The position numbers were made by a program, and so were the translations under genes. 64,000 nucleotides of DNA from positions 124,001 through 188,000 of the forward strand of contig JACJGO010000006.1 of the NCBI GenBank assembly GCA_014163555.1, read 5' to 3'. Under the pieces are notes generated by a model. That model saw only the letters and a list, made by a program, of their open reading frames with translations, was not told where the DNA came from and searched no databases. This document shows, in pieces, positions 42,877-52,806 of the stretch (positions within the stretch are counted from its first letter, which is position 1; each line of letters opens with the position of its first letter). Origin of the DNA: Flavisolibacter longurius (lineage in GTDB: Bacteria; Bacteroidota; Bacteroidia; Chitinophagales; Chitinophagaceae).

Positions 42877-44469
42877 ATGAAAGAATTGCTTTCTCACCCG
42901 AGCACCGACAGGGGCCAGCAGCTAAAAAGGATCGCTGATCCTGCCATGCTGTGGGATGTGCTGGTGATAGGCGGCGGTGCTACTGGCCTAGGTGTTGCCC
43001 TGGATGCTGTAGCCCGTGGTTACAAAACACTGCTGGTAGACGGGGCTGATTTTGCCAAAGGAACATCCAGCCGCAGTACCAAGTTGGTGCACGGTGGCGT
43101 ACGCTACCTGGCGCAGGGCGATGTACGGTTGGTTCGGGAAGCTTCGGTAGAAAGAGGGCGCCTCTGTCGCAATGCGCCGCACCTGGTCAAAAACCAAACC
43201 TTTATTATTCCCATCTACAACCAGTGGGATAAACTGAAATACACGGTTGGCTTAAAGTTGTACGACTGGATTTCCGGTAGCCTCACCTTGGGATCTTCCG
43301 TTTTTATTTCCCGCAAAAAAACAATGGAAGCGCTGCCCGGCGTAAGACCCGAAGGTCTGCTGGGTGGTGTGCAATACCACGACGGGCAGTTCGACGATTC
43401 GCGGCTGGCCATCAATCTGGTGCAAAGTATAATCGAAGGCGGTGGTTGTGCAGTCAATTATATCCGGGTTACAGGTCTTCTGAAAACAGGAGAAGGCAGG
43501 ATTGAAGGCGCCATTCTTCGCGACGAAGAAACCGGTGCTGTATGTGGCGTAAAGGCAAAGGCCGTAGTGAACGCCACCGGCGTTTTTGTAGATGATATCC
43601 TGCAGATGGACAACGCGGCAGCACCCAAAAGCATTTGCGTCAGCCAGGGCGTACACGTGGTGCTGGATAAAAAATTCTTTCCGTCGGCACATGCACTGAT
43701 GATTCCGGAAACCAGTGATGGCCGGGTGTTGTTTGCCGTTCCCTGGCACGACAAAGTAGTTGTAGGCACCACCGACACGCCGGTGGAAGAAGCCTCTCTT
43801 GAGCCCCAGGCTCTCGAAAAAGAGATCAATTTTATCCTCGAAACTGCAGCCGCGTATTTAACGGCGAAGCCTACCCGCAACGATGTGCTGAGTGTTTTTG
43901 CCGGTCTGCGTCCGCTGGCAGCACCCAAGCAGGGCGAGCAAAAAACAAAAGAAATTTCCCGTAGCCATAAAATCATTGTTTCTGCATCCGGCCTTTTTAC
44001 CATCCTAGGTGGCAAATGGACCACCTTCCGGAAAATGGGCGAGGACATGATCAACTGCATCGAAGAAAAGCTGCAATGGAACCACCGCAAGCCGGGTACG
44101 GCGCAATTGGCCATTCATGGCTATGCCGAAAACGTAAACTGGAACGATCCGTTTTATTTCTATGGAAGTGATGCGCAACTGCTGAAGCAAAGCATGAATG
44201 GCAGTGCCGGCACCTGGATCAGCGAAAGCCTGAAAATTCATAAAATGCAGGTGAAATGGGCCGTAAAGCATGAAATGGCCCGCACGGTGGAAGATGTGTT
44301 GTCGCGAAGAACCCGTGCCCTCTTGTTGGATGCAAGGGAAAGCATCCGCATTTGTCCCGAAGTGGCCCGCCTCATGGCGGAAGCCCTGGGAAAAGATGAA
44401 CGCTGGATAGAAGCCGAAGTAGACGCGTTTACCCGGCTGGCCCAGCAGTATATTCTGGAAAAGAATTAA
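42877..44469 (+). CDS. glpD: Glycerol-3-phosphate dehydrogenase, FAD-dependent
   Basis: 530 residues, full length for GlpD/GlpA. FAD motif VLVIGGGATGLGVALDAVAR (residues ~29-48), then KGTSSRSTKLVHGGVRYLAQGD, GVQYHDGQFDDSRL, VVNATGVFVDD, HVVLDKKFFP, FAVPWHDKVVVGTTDTPV, RPLAAPKQ and GGKWTTFRKMGED. The C-terminal domain (DAO_C) ends VARLMAEALGKDERWIEAEV. It oxidises glycerol-3-phosphate to dihydroxyacetone phosphate at the inner face of the membrane and passes electrons to quinone. It is the first gene after the operator region, so regulation by GlpR is likely. It is the sink for the pathway encoded downstream. Confidence 0.95.
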   Translation: MKELLSHPSTDRGQQLKRIADPAMLWDVLVIGGGATGLGVALDAVARGYKTLLVDGADFAKGTSSRSTKLVHGGVRYLAQGDVRLVREASVERGRLCRNAPHLVKNQTFIIPIYNQWDKLKYTVGLKLYDWISGSLTLGSSVFISRKKTMEALPGVRPEGLLGGVQYHDGQFDDSRLAINLVQSIIEGGGCAVNYIRVTGLLKTGEGRIEGAILRDEETGAVCGVKAKAVVNATGVFVDDILQMDNAAAPKSICVSQGVHVVLDKKFFPSAHALMIPETSDGRVLFAVPWHDKVVVGTTDTPVEEASLEPQALEKEINFILETAAAYLTAKPTRNDVLSVFAGLRPLAAPKQGEQKTKEISRSHKIIVSASGLFTILGGKWTTFRKMGEDMINCIEEKLQWNHRKPGTAQLAIHGYAENVNWNDPFYFYGSDAQLLKQSMNGSAGTWISESLKIHKMQVKWAVKHEMARTVEDVLSRRTRALLLDARESIRICPEVARLMAEALGKDERWIEAEVDAFTRLAQQYILEKN

Positions 44470-44913
44470 GCCGATTGGCAACCTTGCTATATGCGTGTGA
44501 AAATTTTACAACCTGCGGTTCATAAAGAACATCTGCAACAGGTTCGTCCTGTTTCGCGGAAGCTGTGTACACAGTTCTTTAGCAGTAATGCCGGTGCAAT
44601 ATCTACGTATACTGCGTTTTCGCGTCTCCGTTGCATAGCAATGTTTTCCAATTTTTCACCTGGTGAACAACACCCATTCCGTATTTCGAACGATTATGGC
44701 AGCCCCCGAAAGAATGTGTTGACTGCAGGGCAGGTTTTCCAAGATTACGTTTTGGTTAACAAGCTGATAGGGTGCCGTGTGCAGGAGAATGCCAATTTAT
44801 ATTTGGCCCGTTGCGGCCGGCAGGATCGGAAGAGTACCTGTGAGTTTTTCACCTGTAATCCTGATCCCCAAAAAACGTCTTTCACACCATTCTTAAAATA
44901 CAACAATTAGCGT
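44470..44913. other. Gap of 444 bases between glpD and susC
   Basis: One frame (44491-44910) stays open across it, but its sequence (many Cys, Arg, Phe, Asn, no domain, no signal) does not look coding. No terminator or strong repeat was seen. It likely holds a promoter for the SusC operon. Confidence 0.45.
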
Positions 44914-47900
44914 ATGAGAAGCTTTGCGAATGCACCGGAAAGAATATTGAAAGTCAAGATCTGGCTTTTCATTATCCTTTTGATGGTGATGGCCATCACC
45001 AGTATGGCCCAGCAAAAATCCATTACCGGCGTTGTGCAAAATGCCGAGGACAACCAACCTATTCCGCAGGCTACTGTTTCTGTAAAAGGAATCCGTAGCG
45101 TGGTTCTGACCGACAACGCTGGCCGTTTTACCATTCAGGCGGCACCGAACCAAACCCTGGTGGTGACGGCCGTTGGATTTCAGCCGATGGAAAGAGCTGT
45201 AGGACAAGAAACGGCCCTGACTTTCCGGCTAACCAACTCCAATGCGCAAATGCAGGATGTGGTGGTAACGGCTCTGGGTATTCGTCGGGAGAAAAAAGCC
45301 CTGGCGTATTCTACTACGACCATCCAGGGAGATCAGCTTACCGATGCCGTTTCTGCTAACTGGACCGATGCCCTCTCGGGCAAGGTTGCGGGTTTGAACC
45401 TTGTGCGGTCGAACAGCGGCCCAGCCGGTTCCAACAAAATTATTTTACGGGGTGAGAACAACCTTACCGGTGACAACGAAGCCCTCATTGTTGTGGATGG
45501 CGTGGTGATCAACCAGGGAAGCGGGCGCCGGAGCGCTATCGGCGGCGAGGCGGTGTACGGTACCGGCAGCGATAACATGCCGGCTGACTATGGCAGCAGT
45601 GTAAATGATATCAATCCCGACGACATTGAGAATGTGGAAATATTGAAAGGCCCCGGTGCCGCAGCTCTTTATGGCCAACGCGGTGCCAACGGTGCCATTA
45701 TCATTACCACCAAATCCGGCAGTTCTCGGCGCAAAGGATGGGGTGTAACCTTCAACTCCAATGCATCGATGGAAAGGATCAACCGCTGGCCCGACCTGCA
45801 GTACGAATACGGCCAGGGTACGGATGGTGCCTTGCATTATTCTTTTGGCGCCGGTCCCGATGGTGCCAGCACCAGTGCCACCAGTTCGGCCTACGGCCCT
45901 CGCTTTAACGGGCAAATGTTTTACCAGTACGACCCGGCAACGGGACTTCGGGGCACCGAAAGAACCTTATGGCGCCCTTATCCCAACCAAACCCGTGAAT
46001 ACTTTGAAACCGGCCGTACGCTTACCAACAGCATCAGCCTCGATGGAGGAAGCGAAAGAACCGCTGCCCGTTTTTCCTACACAAACGTGAAGAACAACTG
46101 GATCATTCCCAACACCGGTTATGACCGCAATACGGTTGCCCTTTCGGTAAACTCCAAAGTGAACGACAGGCTGCAGATCAGCTCCAAGGTGAATTATACC
46201 AATAGGAGCAGCGATAACCTTCCCGGTGCTGGTTACGGCAACCAATCCATTATGTACTGGTATATTTTCTGGCAGCCCAGTGCTGATCTGAACTGGTTAA
46301 AGAATTACTGGGTACCCGGGCAGGAAGGCCGCAAGATCTTTTATCCTTTCAGCTCCTTTCCGGAAAACCCTTACGCAGTTGCCAATGAGTTTATCAACCG
46401 TAGTAACCGTCACGGCATGACGGGCAACGTACAGGCTACTTATAATTTCAACAAAGACCTGAGCCTGATGGTACGCACAGCACTGGATCTTTCTTACGAA
46501 CAACGGGCGCAGGAGCGTCCGTACGATGCCGGTTCGAAATTCCAGAAAGGTAGCTACCGTACACAAAGCATTTTCTCGCAAGAGGTGAATACCGATTTTC
46601 TTTTGCGCTATATAAAGAAGGTGAACACCGATTTTGATTTTAGTGTAAGCCTTGGCGGTAGTACGCTCAACAACCGGTACAACCGTGACGAAGTACGGGC
46701 CGACTCGCTGGTCAATCCCGGCTTTTATGCCATGAGCAATGCCTTGGGTACCCTGGAGACCATTCCCTGGAAAAGCCGGTACCGCATCAACAGCTTTTAC
46801 GGACTGATCACCACGGCCTTTAAAGAATTTCTCTTCCTTGACCTGACCGCCCGTCAGGACTGGAACAGCGTACTGGCCACACCGGTGCGTACGGAAAATG
46901 CTGGTTTCTTTTATCCTTCTGCCAACGTCAGCTTTATACTGTCGGAAGTGGTAAAGATGCCCTCCGCCATCTCTTTTGCCAAGCTGCGTTTTTCGGCTTC
47001 CAGTGTAGGTAGCGGTGGCACCATTCCTTACCTCACAGCGTATAACTATGCTACGGCCGGAAGCTTTTTCAGTGGTGGGCTGCAAAACCCAACTACATTG
47101 GCCAATCCTGACCTCAAGCCCCTGCGCACCATTACCTACGAAGCGGGTATGAACCTGCGTATGTTCAAAGGCCGTATGGAGTTTGACCTGGCTGTGTATA
47201 ACGGCAATACAAAAGACCAGATTCTGAACCGGATCATTGACCGGGCATCGGGCTATACCCGTGCTGTGATCAATGCCGGCCGGGTGAGCAACCAAGGTAT
47301 CGAGATCTCCCTGAACGGCACGCCGGTGAAAAAGTCCGCTGGTGGATTTAACTGGACCACCAGCCTGGTGTTTTCTGCCAACCGCAACCGGGTAGAAGAA
47401 CTCGCCGACAGTTCCGTGGTGCTGCAAACCGGTCCGGTTGGCGGCGGCCAGATCGTAGCCAAAGTAGGCGGCAGCATGGGCGACTTATATGGCCGCGGCT
47501 ACGTACGGGCCCCTGACGGGCAGATTGTGTACGACGAGGCTACCGGCTTTGCCAAGATTTCATCCGACGTGGTTTACCTGGGTAACACCATTCCCAAGGG
47601 AAAGGTGGGCTTTACCAATACATTTTCTTACAAAGGTTTTCGCCTGAACCTCCTGTTTGATGCGCAATACGGCGGTGTGGCCCACTCCCTGATGCACTAC
47701 AAACTGGCGGAGCAGGGCAAGCTGACCAAAACGCTCCCTGGTCGTTACAACGGCATTATCGGCAACGGCGTGGTGCAGGATGCCAGCGGCAAATACGTGC
47801 CCAATACCACCATTGCAATGGACATTGATGAATACTACCGTTCGCACTGGGGCATCGACAATGCCGAAGGCAGCACTTTCCGCACCGACTTTATAAAATT

Positions 47901-48129
47901 CAGGGAAGCAAGACTGGATTATACCATCAGCGCAAACCTGACCAAAAAGCTCGGGCTGCAGCGGGCCACCCTTGGTGTCTATGGCCGCGACCTGGCCATC
48001 TGGTCGCCCTGGCCAATGTTCGATCCGGAGTTTGGCACCCTGGCCGGTACCGATATCGTTCGCGGTTTTGAAGTGGGCCAGTTCCCCTCTACCCGTACTC
48101 TTGGCGTTAACCTGGTTGTTGCATTCTAA
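44914..48129 (+). CDS. SusC/RagA-family TonB-linked outer-membrane transporter
   Basis: 1071 residues. Hydrophobic export signal to about residue 32 (TSMAQ), then the CarboxypepD_reg-like domain (SITGVVQNAEDNQPIPQATV), the SusC motif DVVVTALGIRREKKALAYS, and a TonB plug (ALSGKVAGLNLV, LRGENNLTGDNEALIVVDGV, INPDDIENVEILKGPGAAALYGQRGANGAI). The long barrel ends GVNLVVAF. It is the channel half of a SusCD 'pedal bin' importer that moves oligomers across the outer membrane with TonB energy. Cargo is not encoded in the sequence; the downstream genes point to glycerophosphate-bearing material. SusD follows after 11 bases. Confidence 0.95.
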   Translation: MRSFANAPERILKVKIWLFIILLMVMAITSMAQQKSITGVVQNAEDNQPIPQATVSVKGIRSVVLTDNAGRFTIQAAPNQTLVVTAVGFQPMERAVGQETALTFRLTNSNAQMQDVVVTALGIRREKKALAYSTTTIQGDQLTDAVSANWTDALSGKVAGLNLVRSNSGPAGSNKIILRGENNLTGDNEALIVVDGVVINQGSGRRSAIGGEAVYGTGSDNMPADYGSSVNDINPDDIENVEILKGPGAAALYGQRGANGAIIITTKSGSSRRKGWGVTFNSNASMERINRWPDLQYEYGQGTDGALHYSFGAGPDGASTSATSSAYGPRFNGQMFYQYDPATGLRGTERTLWRPYPNQTREYFETGRTLTNSISLDGGSERTAARFSYTNVKNNWIIPNTGYDRNTVALSVNSKVNDRLQISSKVNYTNRSSDNLPGAGYGNQSIMYWYIFWQPSADLNWLKNYWVPGQEGRKIFYPFSSFPENPYAVANEFINRSNRHGMTGNVQATYNFNKDLSLMVRTALDLSYEQRAQERPYDAGSKFQKGSYRTQSIFSQEVNTDFLLRYIKKVNTDFDFSVSLGGSTLNNRYNRDEVRADSLVNPGFYAMSNALGTLETIPWKSRYRINSFYGLITTAFKEFLFLDLTARQDWNSVLATPVRTENAGFFYPSANVSFILSEVVKMPSAISFAKLRFSASSVGSGGTIPYLTAYNYATAGSFFSGGLQNPTTLANPDLKPLRTITYEAGMNLRMFKGRMEFDLAVYNGNTKDQILNRIIDRASGYTRAVINAGRVSNQGIEISLNGTPVKKSAGGFNWTTSLVFSANRNRVEELADSSVVLQTGPVGGGQIVAKVGGSMGDLYGRGYVRAPDGQIVYDEATGFAKISSDVVYLGNTIPKGKVGFTNTFSYKGFRLNLLFDAQYGGVAHSLMHYKLAEQGKLTKTLPGRYNGIIGNGVVQDASGKYVPNTTIAMDIDEYYRSHWGIDNAEGSTFRTDFIKFREARLDYTISANLTKKLGLQRATLGVYGRDLAIWSPWPMFDPEFGTLAGTDIVRGFEVGQFPSTRTLGVNLVVAF

Positions 48130-48140
48130 TCCCATAAAAC

Positions 48141-49673
48141 ATGAAAAAGATTTTCTGGATAAAAACACTCTTCACAATAACGCTGGTGGGCATGCTCGCA
48201 TCCTGCACCAAAGATTTTGAGGAGATCAATACCGATCCCAATAACATTCCTGGTGCCCTGCCCCAGCAGTTGCTGGCTCCGGCCCTGGTAAGTACATTGG
48301 GTTATAACATGCTTCGCAACCGCAACTTCAACAATGAGCTGATGCAGGTTTCGGTAAACATCAACGATGGCGAAGGACAGGTGTTTCGCTACGACTTCCG
48401 TTCGAACCTGGCCGACAACTTATACAACGGCTGGTACTCGGAGCTGACCAATTTTAAAGACATCTACAAAGTGGCTTCCGATACGGCATCGGGCAACTAC
48501 AACAAATCCTACATGGCCATTTCGCTGATCTGCCAGTCATGGATCTATTCCCTGCTGACAGATACCTATGGGGATGTTCCATTTGAACAATCCAATAAGG
48601 CCAAAAAAGAAGACGGCGAAATCTTTGAGCCGGCCTTTGACCGCCAGAAGGACATTTATCTCGGCATCTTCAGCATGCTGGAAGAAGCCAATACCCTGCT
48701 CGATGGCGGTCCGTCGATTGTGGCGGCCAGCGACCCGGTTTTTAGCGGTAACATCTCCCGCTGGCGCAGGTTTGGCAACTCGCTCTACCTGCGGCTCCTG
48801 CTGCGTATTTCGGGCAAGGCCGAAGTGGCAACCCAGGTAACGGCCAAGATCAAGGACATTGTGGAAACCAATGCAGCCAATTATCCGATCATGGCCAGCA
48901 ATGCCGATGCCGCTATACTCCGCTGGACCGGTACGGCGCCTTACATTTCGCCGCTGATGACTGTGCGGGAACAGGATTTCCGGGCGCCCAGCGTGGCCGC
49001 TTTCTTTATTGACAATCTGGTGAGCTGGGAAGACCCGCGGATCGATATCAGTCTTGGCGCCAATGGCATTAACCGTTGGGCCATTGCACCCTACCAGGGT
49101 GCCTATGTTGGTGTGCCGAGTGGCTATGCCCCCGGAACAGGCGTACAACGACTGTCTTATTTCTACTCAACGTCTTCTACTTCTACGCTGATGAACGAAC
49201 CGCTGGCCGGCATGATCATGAACTACGCCGAGGTGCAGTTTATCCTGGCGGAAGCCGCCCTGAAAGGCTGGATCAGCGGATCGCCGGAAACCTTTTACAA
49301 CCGGGGTGTGTTGAATAGCATCACGTTGTGGCTGCCCACCTGGAACAAGCCGATTGAAGACTTCCTGCGCAACCCCAATGGCAACGACAATCGCTTGTCG
49401 GCTGCAACTACGTTCGATGAAAAAATGGAATTCATTCACCTGCAGAAATATTATGCGCTTTTCCTGAACGACCTGCAGCAGTGGTTTGAATACCGCCGCA
49501 CCGGTCATCCAACTTTGCCCAAAGGCCCAGGACTGCGCAACGGTGGTGTTATGCCGGCGCGGATGAATTACCCGGTGTATGTACAGTCCACCAACCCTAC
49601 CAACTATAAAGAGGCTATTGCAGCGCAGGGTCCGGACCTGATCTCTACACCCGTATGGTGGCAAAAGCCCTGA
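48141..49673 (+). CDS. SusD/RagB-family surface lipoprotein (SusD-like_2 type)
   Basis: 510 residues; lipobox GMLAS|C with Cys22. After it DFEEINTDPNN, the usual opening of this SusD branch, then helical TPR-like segments (YMAISLICQSWIYSLLTDTYGDVPF), GNSLYLRLLLRISGKAE, and a late EVQFILAEAALKGWISG and QKYYALFLNDLQQWFEYRRTG. It caps the SusC barrel and binds the cargo on the outer surface. Same operon as susC, 11 bases downstream. Confidence 0.94.
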   Translation: MKKIFWIKTLFTITLVGMLASCTKDFEEINTDPNNIPGALPQQLLAPALVSTLGYNMLRNRNFNNELMQVSVNINDGEGQVFRYDFRSNLADNLYNGWYSELTNFKDIYKVASDTASGNYNKSYMAISLICQSWIYSLLTDTYGDVPFEQSNKAKKEDGEIFEPAFDRQKDIYLGIFSMLEEANTLLDGGPSIVAASDPVFSGNISRWRRFGNSLYLRLLLRISGKAEVATQVTAKIKDIVETNAANYPIMASNADAAILRWTGTAPYISPLMTVREQDFRAPSVAAFFIDNLVSWEDPRIDISLGANGINRWAIAPYQGAYVGVPSGYAPGTGVQRLSYFYSTSSTSTLMNEPLAGMIMNYAEVQFILAEAALKGWISGSPETFYNRGVLNSITLWLPTWNKPIEDFLRNPNGNDNRLSAATTFDEKMEFIHLQKYYALFLNDLQQWFEYRRTGHPTLPKGPGLRNGGVMPARMNYPVYVQSTNPTNYKEAIAAQGPDLISTPVWWQKP

Positions 49674-49714
49674 TGTTTGAAAACGAATCCAACAACAAAC
49701 TTTAAAAAGACGTC

Positions 49715-51235
49715 ATGAAAAATACGTTGCTATACAGTGTTTGTCTCCTGGCCCTGGTGCTGCTATGGGGTTGCCTGAAAGAAGATAGTACCTACCCAGG
49801 TGGCACGCCCAGTCCTTTCATTGCCGTAATGGATGTAAGGGCCATTCACGAAGGACAGGATGTTACCCTGACAAAAGAGAACATGTTTGGCGCCAACAAG
49901 ATCGCTGCAATGGTTACCTCCGACCACAGAGGCAACAATACGCCAGCCGGCTTGCTGGTTGTGCAGGACAACCGCCGCCTCGGGCAACTTCGCGGCATTG
50001 CCATCAACATTGGCTCGGCGGCAGCCGATTATCTTCCCGGCGATCTGGTAGAGATTGACGTGGAAGGCGGAATGCTGAAAAAAGTAAATGGCCTGCTGCA
50101 ACTAACGGGTATCACTACACAAAAAATAAAAAAGGTCAGCTCGGGCAATACTGTTACTCCGCTGTCTGTGAAAAGCAATGATGTATTGGCCAACCCGGAC
50201 CGTTTTGAAGGTGTGCTGATCTCCCTGACATCGGTTGGCTTTGATCCTTCGTACCCGGCCGGTTCTACCTATGCCGGCGACAAAACCATCAACGATGGTT
50301 TTGGTAATATGACCTTGCACACCGAGGCCGCCGCTTCGTGGTCGGGTAAGCTCCTGCCGTTTCTTTCCAATTTTAGTGGGATCGTATTCAGCGGTGCAGA
50401 TGGAGCGCCGCAATTGTGGCCCCGTGCTGAAAGCGATATTACCGTTCGTAGTGCCACAGCTCCCAAGATAGCACCGGTTGTCATCACAGGCTTTCTGACC
50501 GACCCCGCTGGTGGTGATGGCAATTATGAATACATCCAGTTGTTGGCCACCCGCAACATTAATTTTTCGGTGACACCCATGTCGGTGACAACCACCAACA
50601 ATGCAGGTGCCTCTACGCCAACCGGAGTTCCGGTAGAAGGCTGGGCCACCGGTGGCCTGCGTACCTATAAAATTGACATCACGGACGGTTCGGTACAGAA
50701 GGGACAATATTTTTATGTGGGGGCCAACAAAAAGATATGGGGCAGCAATTCAACCGAAATCAACCCGGCCTTTTGGGTAACCAAAATATATGGCGATAAC
50801 AACGGAGATGGCTTTGGAACCAAAACCAGCAACCTGCTGGCCAACAGCGGCAACGCTGGCGGCATTGCCGTATTTGACAAAACAGCCGTAGATGCCAGCA
50901 CCGTACCGGTGGATGTTATTTTTTACGGTGGAGCAGGAACACTTTTCAGCGCCGGCCCGCCGGCAAGAGGCTACCGCATTACCAATACTGATTATTACGA
51001 TGAGAAGCATCCGGTTAACCAAGAAGAGCAACCATTTTTTGCCATGGGTTCCAATACGACCCGGTTTACTTTTCCAACAGTAGTCAATAATGTTGGCGGT
51101 TATTTTGCCAAACTGGGCGGTACGTACAATATTGTTACCGGCCGCTGGACATCGGCCCGCCTGATGAACAACGTGTTGCTGAACAATGCGTCCACACTGG
51201 CGGAGATTGAAGGCGGAACTACTATCGAAGACTGA
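49715..51235 (+). CDS. DUF5689-domain surface lipoprotein
   Basis: 506 residues; lipobox LLWG|C with Cys20. The N-terminal part (residues ~35-250) is a DUF5689/OB-like domain (TPAGLLVVQDNRRLGQLRGI, DYLPGDLVEIDVEGG, LSVKSNDVLANPDRFEGVLI, GIVFSGADGAPQLWPRAESDI). The C-terminal ~250 residues form a lamin-tail-like region (EYIQLLATRNINFS, KGQYFYVGANKKIWG). Such proteins sit behind SusCD pairs as extra surface ligand-binding or nuclease-related lipoproteins. 41 bases after susD, same operon. Confidence 0.85.
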   Translation: MKNTLLYSVCLLALVLLWGCLKEDSTYPGGTPSPFIAVMDVRAIHEGQDVTLTKENMFGANKIAAMVTSDHRGNNTPAGLLVVQDNRRLGQLRGIAINIGSAAADYLPGDLVEIDVEGGMLKKVNGLLQLTGITTQKIKKVSSGNTVTPLSVKSNDVLANPDRFEGVLISLTSVGFDPSYPAGSTYAGDKTINDGFGNMTLHTEAAASWSGKLLPFLSNFSGIVFSGADGAPQLWPRAESDITVRSATAPKIAPVVITGFLTDPAGGDGNYEYIQLLATRNINFSVTPMSVTTTNNAGASTPTGVPVEGWATGGLRTYKIDITDGSVQKGQYFYVGANKKIWGSNSTEINPAFWVTKIYGDNNGDGFGTKTSNLLANSGNAGGIAVFDKTAVDASTVPVDVIFYGGAGTLFSAGPPARGYRITNTDYYDEKHPVNQEEQPFFAMGSNTTRFTFPTVVNNVGGYFAKLGGTYNIVTGRWTSARLMNNVLLNNASTLAEIEGGTTIED

Positions 51236-51293
51236 TAACGGCTATCTGCAAACGTGAGACTCCCAATTGGTTTTGCGTTTGCGGATACCAATA

Positions 51294-51333
51294 TCCCAAT
51301 TTCTTATTATCTCACTATCGCATTATCCCTCAC
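51294..51333. repeat. Octanucleotide-periodic tract
   Basis: Five octads in register: TCCCAATT, TCTTATTA, TCTCACTA, TCGCATTA, TCCCTCAC. It lies in the only notable gap inside the SusC-to-GDPD gene run, just before the phosphoesterase gene. Related in style to the 7-base tracts but with period 8. Confidence 0.65.
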
Positions 51334-51357
51334 CCATAAACGACATAGCAAGAATTT

Positions 51358-52794
51358 ATGGCAATGAACAGAAGACATTTCCTGGCGCAGATCGCCTGGC
51401 TCACCGGAGGACTTCTTTTTTCCCGTTGTACACCGGCCAAAGACCTGGCCCTTTCCGGTAAAGCTATTGGCGGTACGGTTACTGCCGGTAGCAAAGGCCT
51501 GAAAGACGTGGTGGTGAGCGACGGGTATTCGGTAGTGCTTACCGACAAGAGGGGCCGTTACGAACTGGCGCCGCATCCCGATGCCATCGCCCTTTTTGTA
51601 TCAACACCTGCCGGTTATGCCTTTCCGCAGGAAGGAGGCATTGCCCGGCATTACATCCTGATGCAAAATATAAGCAAGGATCAATCGAACAACTTTACCT
51701 TACAGCCCTTGCAGCGCTCCGATGACGAGCACAGTTTCATCATCTGGGCCGACCCGCAGGTAAAGAATGCAAAGGATGTGCAGAAGCTGATGAGCGAGAC
51801 CGTGCCCGATGTAAAAAAATGGGTGGCCGCACAACCGCAGGGTGCCCTGCTGCACGGTATTTCGGTGGGTGATATTGTATGGGATGAGCTGCAGCTTTTT
51901 GCGGATTACGACAAGGCCGTAGCACAGATGGGCATTCCGTTTTTTCAATGCCTGGGCAACCACGACATGGATTACCGCAAAGGCGGCGATGAAACCTCCG
52001 ATGATACATTTGCCCTGACCTATGGCCCTACTTATTATTCGTTCAACCGCGGACAGGTGCATTATGTTGTGCTTGATAACGTTCGTTATTTAGGAAAGGA
52101 AAGGGAATACGATGGCTACATCCAGCAACATCAACTGGACTGGCTGCAAAAAGATCTTTCTTTTGTACCGGCTGATAAACTGGTAGTGCTTTGTGTGCAC
52201 ATTCCGGTGCACCGCGGCACCAAGAACAACGAAGCCCTGTATGCCTTGCTGCAGGGAAGGAACGTACACATTATGTCGGGGCATACGCATTACAATGTGA
52301 ATGCCATTCGCGATAATATTTACGAACATAACCACGGCACCGTTTGCGGCGCCTGGTGGACGGGGCCTATCTGCGAAGACGGCACCCCCAGCGGTTACGG
52401 CATTTACACCGTAAAAGGAAAAGAATTGAGCTGGCAGTACAAAGCTACCGGCAAACCCGCGGATTACCAGATGACGATCTACGACAACGAAATTTCCGCT
52501 ACGGAAAAACAAGTGCTGGTGAACATCTGGAACCACGACCCCGCCTGGAAAACCGAATATTGGGTGGATGGCGTGAGCAGGGGCGCACTGGAACAAACCG
52601 AGGGCTTCGATCCGCTGGCGTATAAGAACATGCTGGGACCCGACCTGCCCAAGCCACGCGGTTTTGCCGAACCGAAAAAAACAAAACATTTATTCCGGGC
52701 GGTCGTACCCGCATCGGCCAAAGCGGTGAAGGTGGTGGCCACCGACCGGTTTGGCAAGACCTATACTGCCCAACATAGCATTGGCTCCGTTTAA
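51358..52794 (+). CDS. Calcineurin-like phosphoesterase with Metallophos_N and _C domains
   Basis: 478 residues; ATG 51364 is an alternative start. The N-terminus MNRRHFLAQIAWLTGGLLFSRC combines a twin-Arg-like start with a lipobox-like end, so export is likely. ~30-115 an N-terminal beta domain (GTVTAGSKGLKDVVVSDGYS). ~125-330 the metallophosphatase core: IIWADPQ, GDIVWDE, GNHDMDY, VCVHIPVH, MSGHTHYN, which are the metal ligands of the family. ~330-478 a C-terminal sandwich. It probably removes phosphate from a phosphomono- or diester in the periplasm. It would fit release of free glycerol from glycerol-3-phosphate, which is inference from the neighbours. Confidence 0.9.
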   Translation: MAMNRRHFLAQIAWLTGGLLFSRCTPAKDLALSGKAIGGTVTAGSKGLKDVVVSDGYSVVLTDKRGRYELAPHPDAIALFVSTPAGYAFPQEGGIARHYILMQNISKDQSNNFTLQPLQRSDDEHSFIIWADPQVKNAKDVQKLMSETVPDVKKWVAAQPQGALLHGISVGDIVWDELQLFADYDKAVAQMGIPFFQCLGNHDMDYRKGGDETSDDTFALTYGPTYYSFNRGQVHYVVLDNVRYLGKEREYDGYIQQHQLDWLQKDLSFVPADKLVVLCVHIPVHRGTKNNEALYALLQGRNVHIMSGHTHYNVNAIRDNIYEHNHGTVCGAWWTGPICEDGTPSGYGIYTVKGKELSWQYKATGKPADYQMTIYDNEISATEKQVLVNIWNHDPAWKTEYWVDGVSRGALEQTEGFDPLAYKNMLGPDLPKPRGFAEPKKTKHLFRAVVPASAKAVKVVATDRFGKTYTAQHSIGSV

Positions 52795-52806
52795 AATTCT
52801 GCCTGT

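Noticed and set aside
44491-44910. 139-codon plus-strand open frame between glpD and susC
   Set aside because: It fills the gap exactly but has no signal, domain or membrane segment, and an unusual Cys/Arg/Phe/Asn mix for this genome. Most likely a chance frame.
46297-47427. 376-codon minus-strand frame opposite the SusC gene
   Set aside because: Antisense shadow. The plus-strand SusC frame has complete family motifs; the shadow is Gly/Arg/His-rich without any domain.
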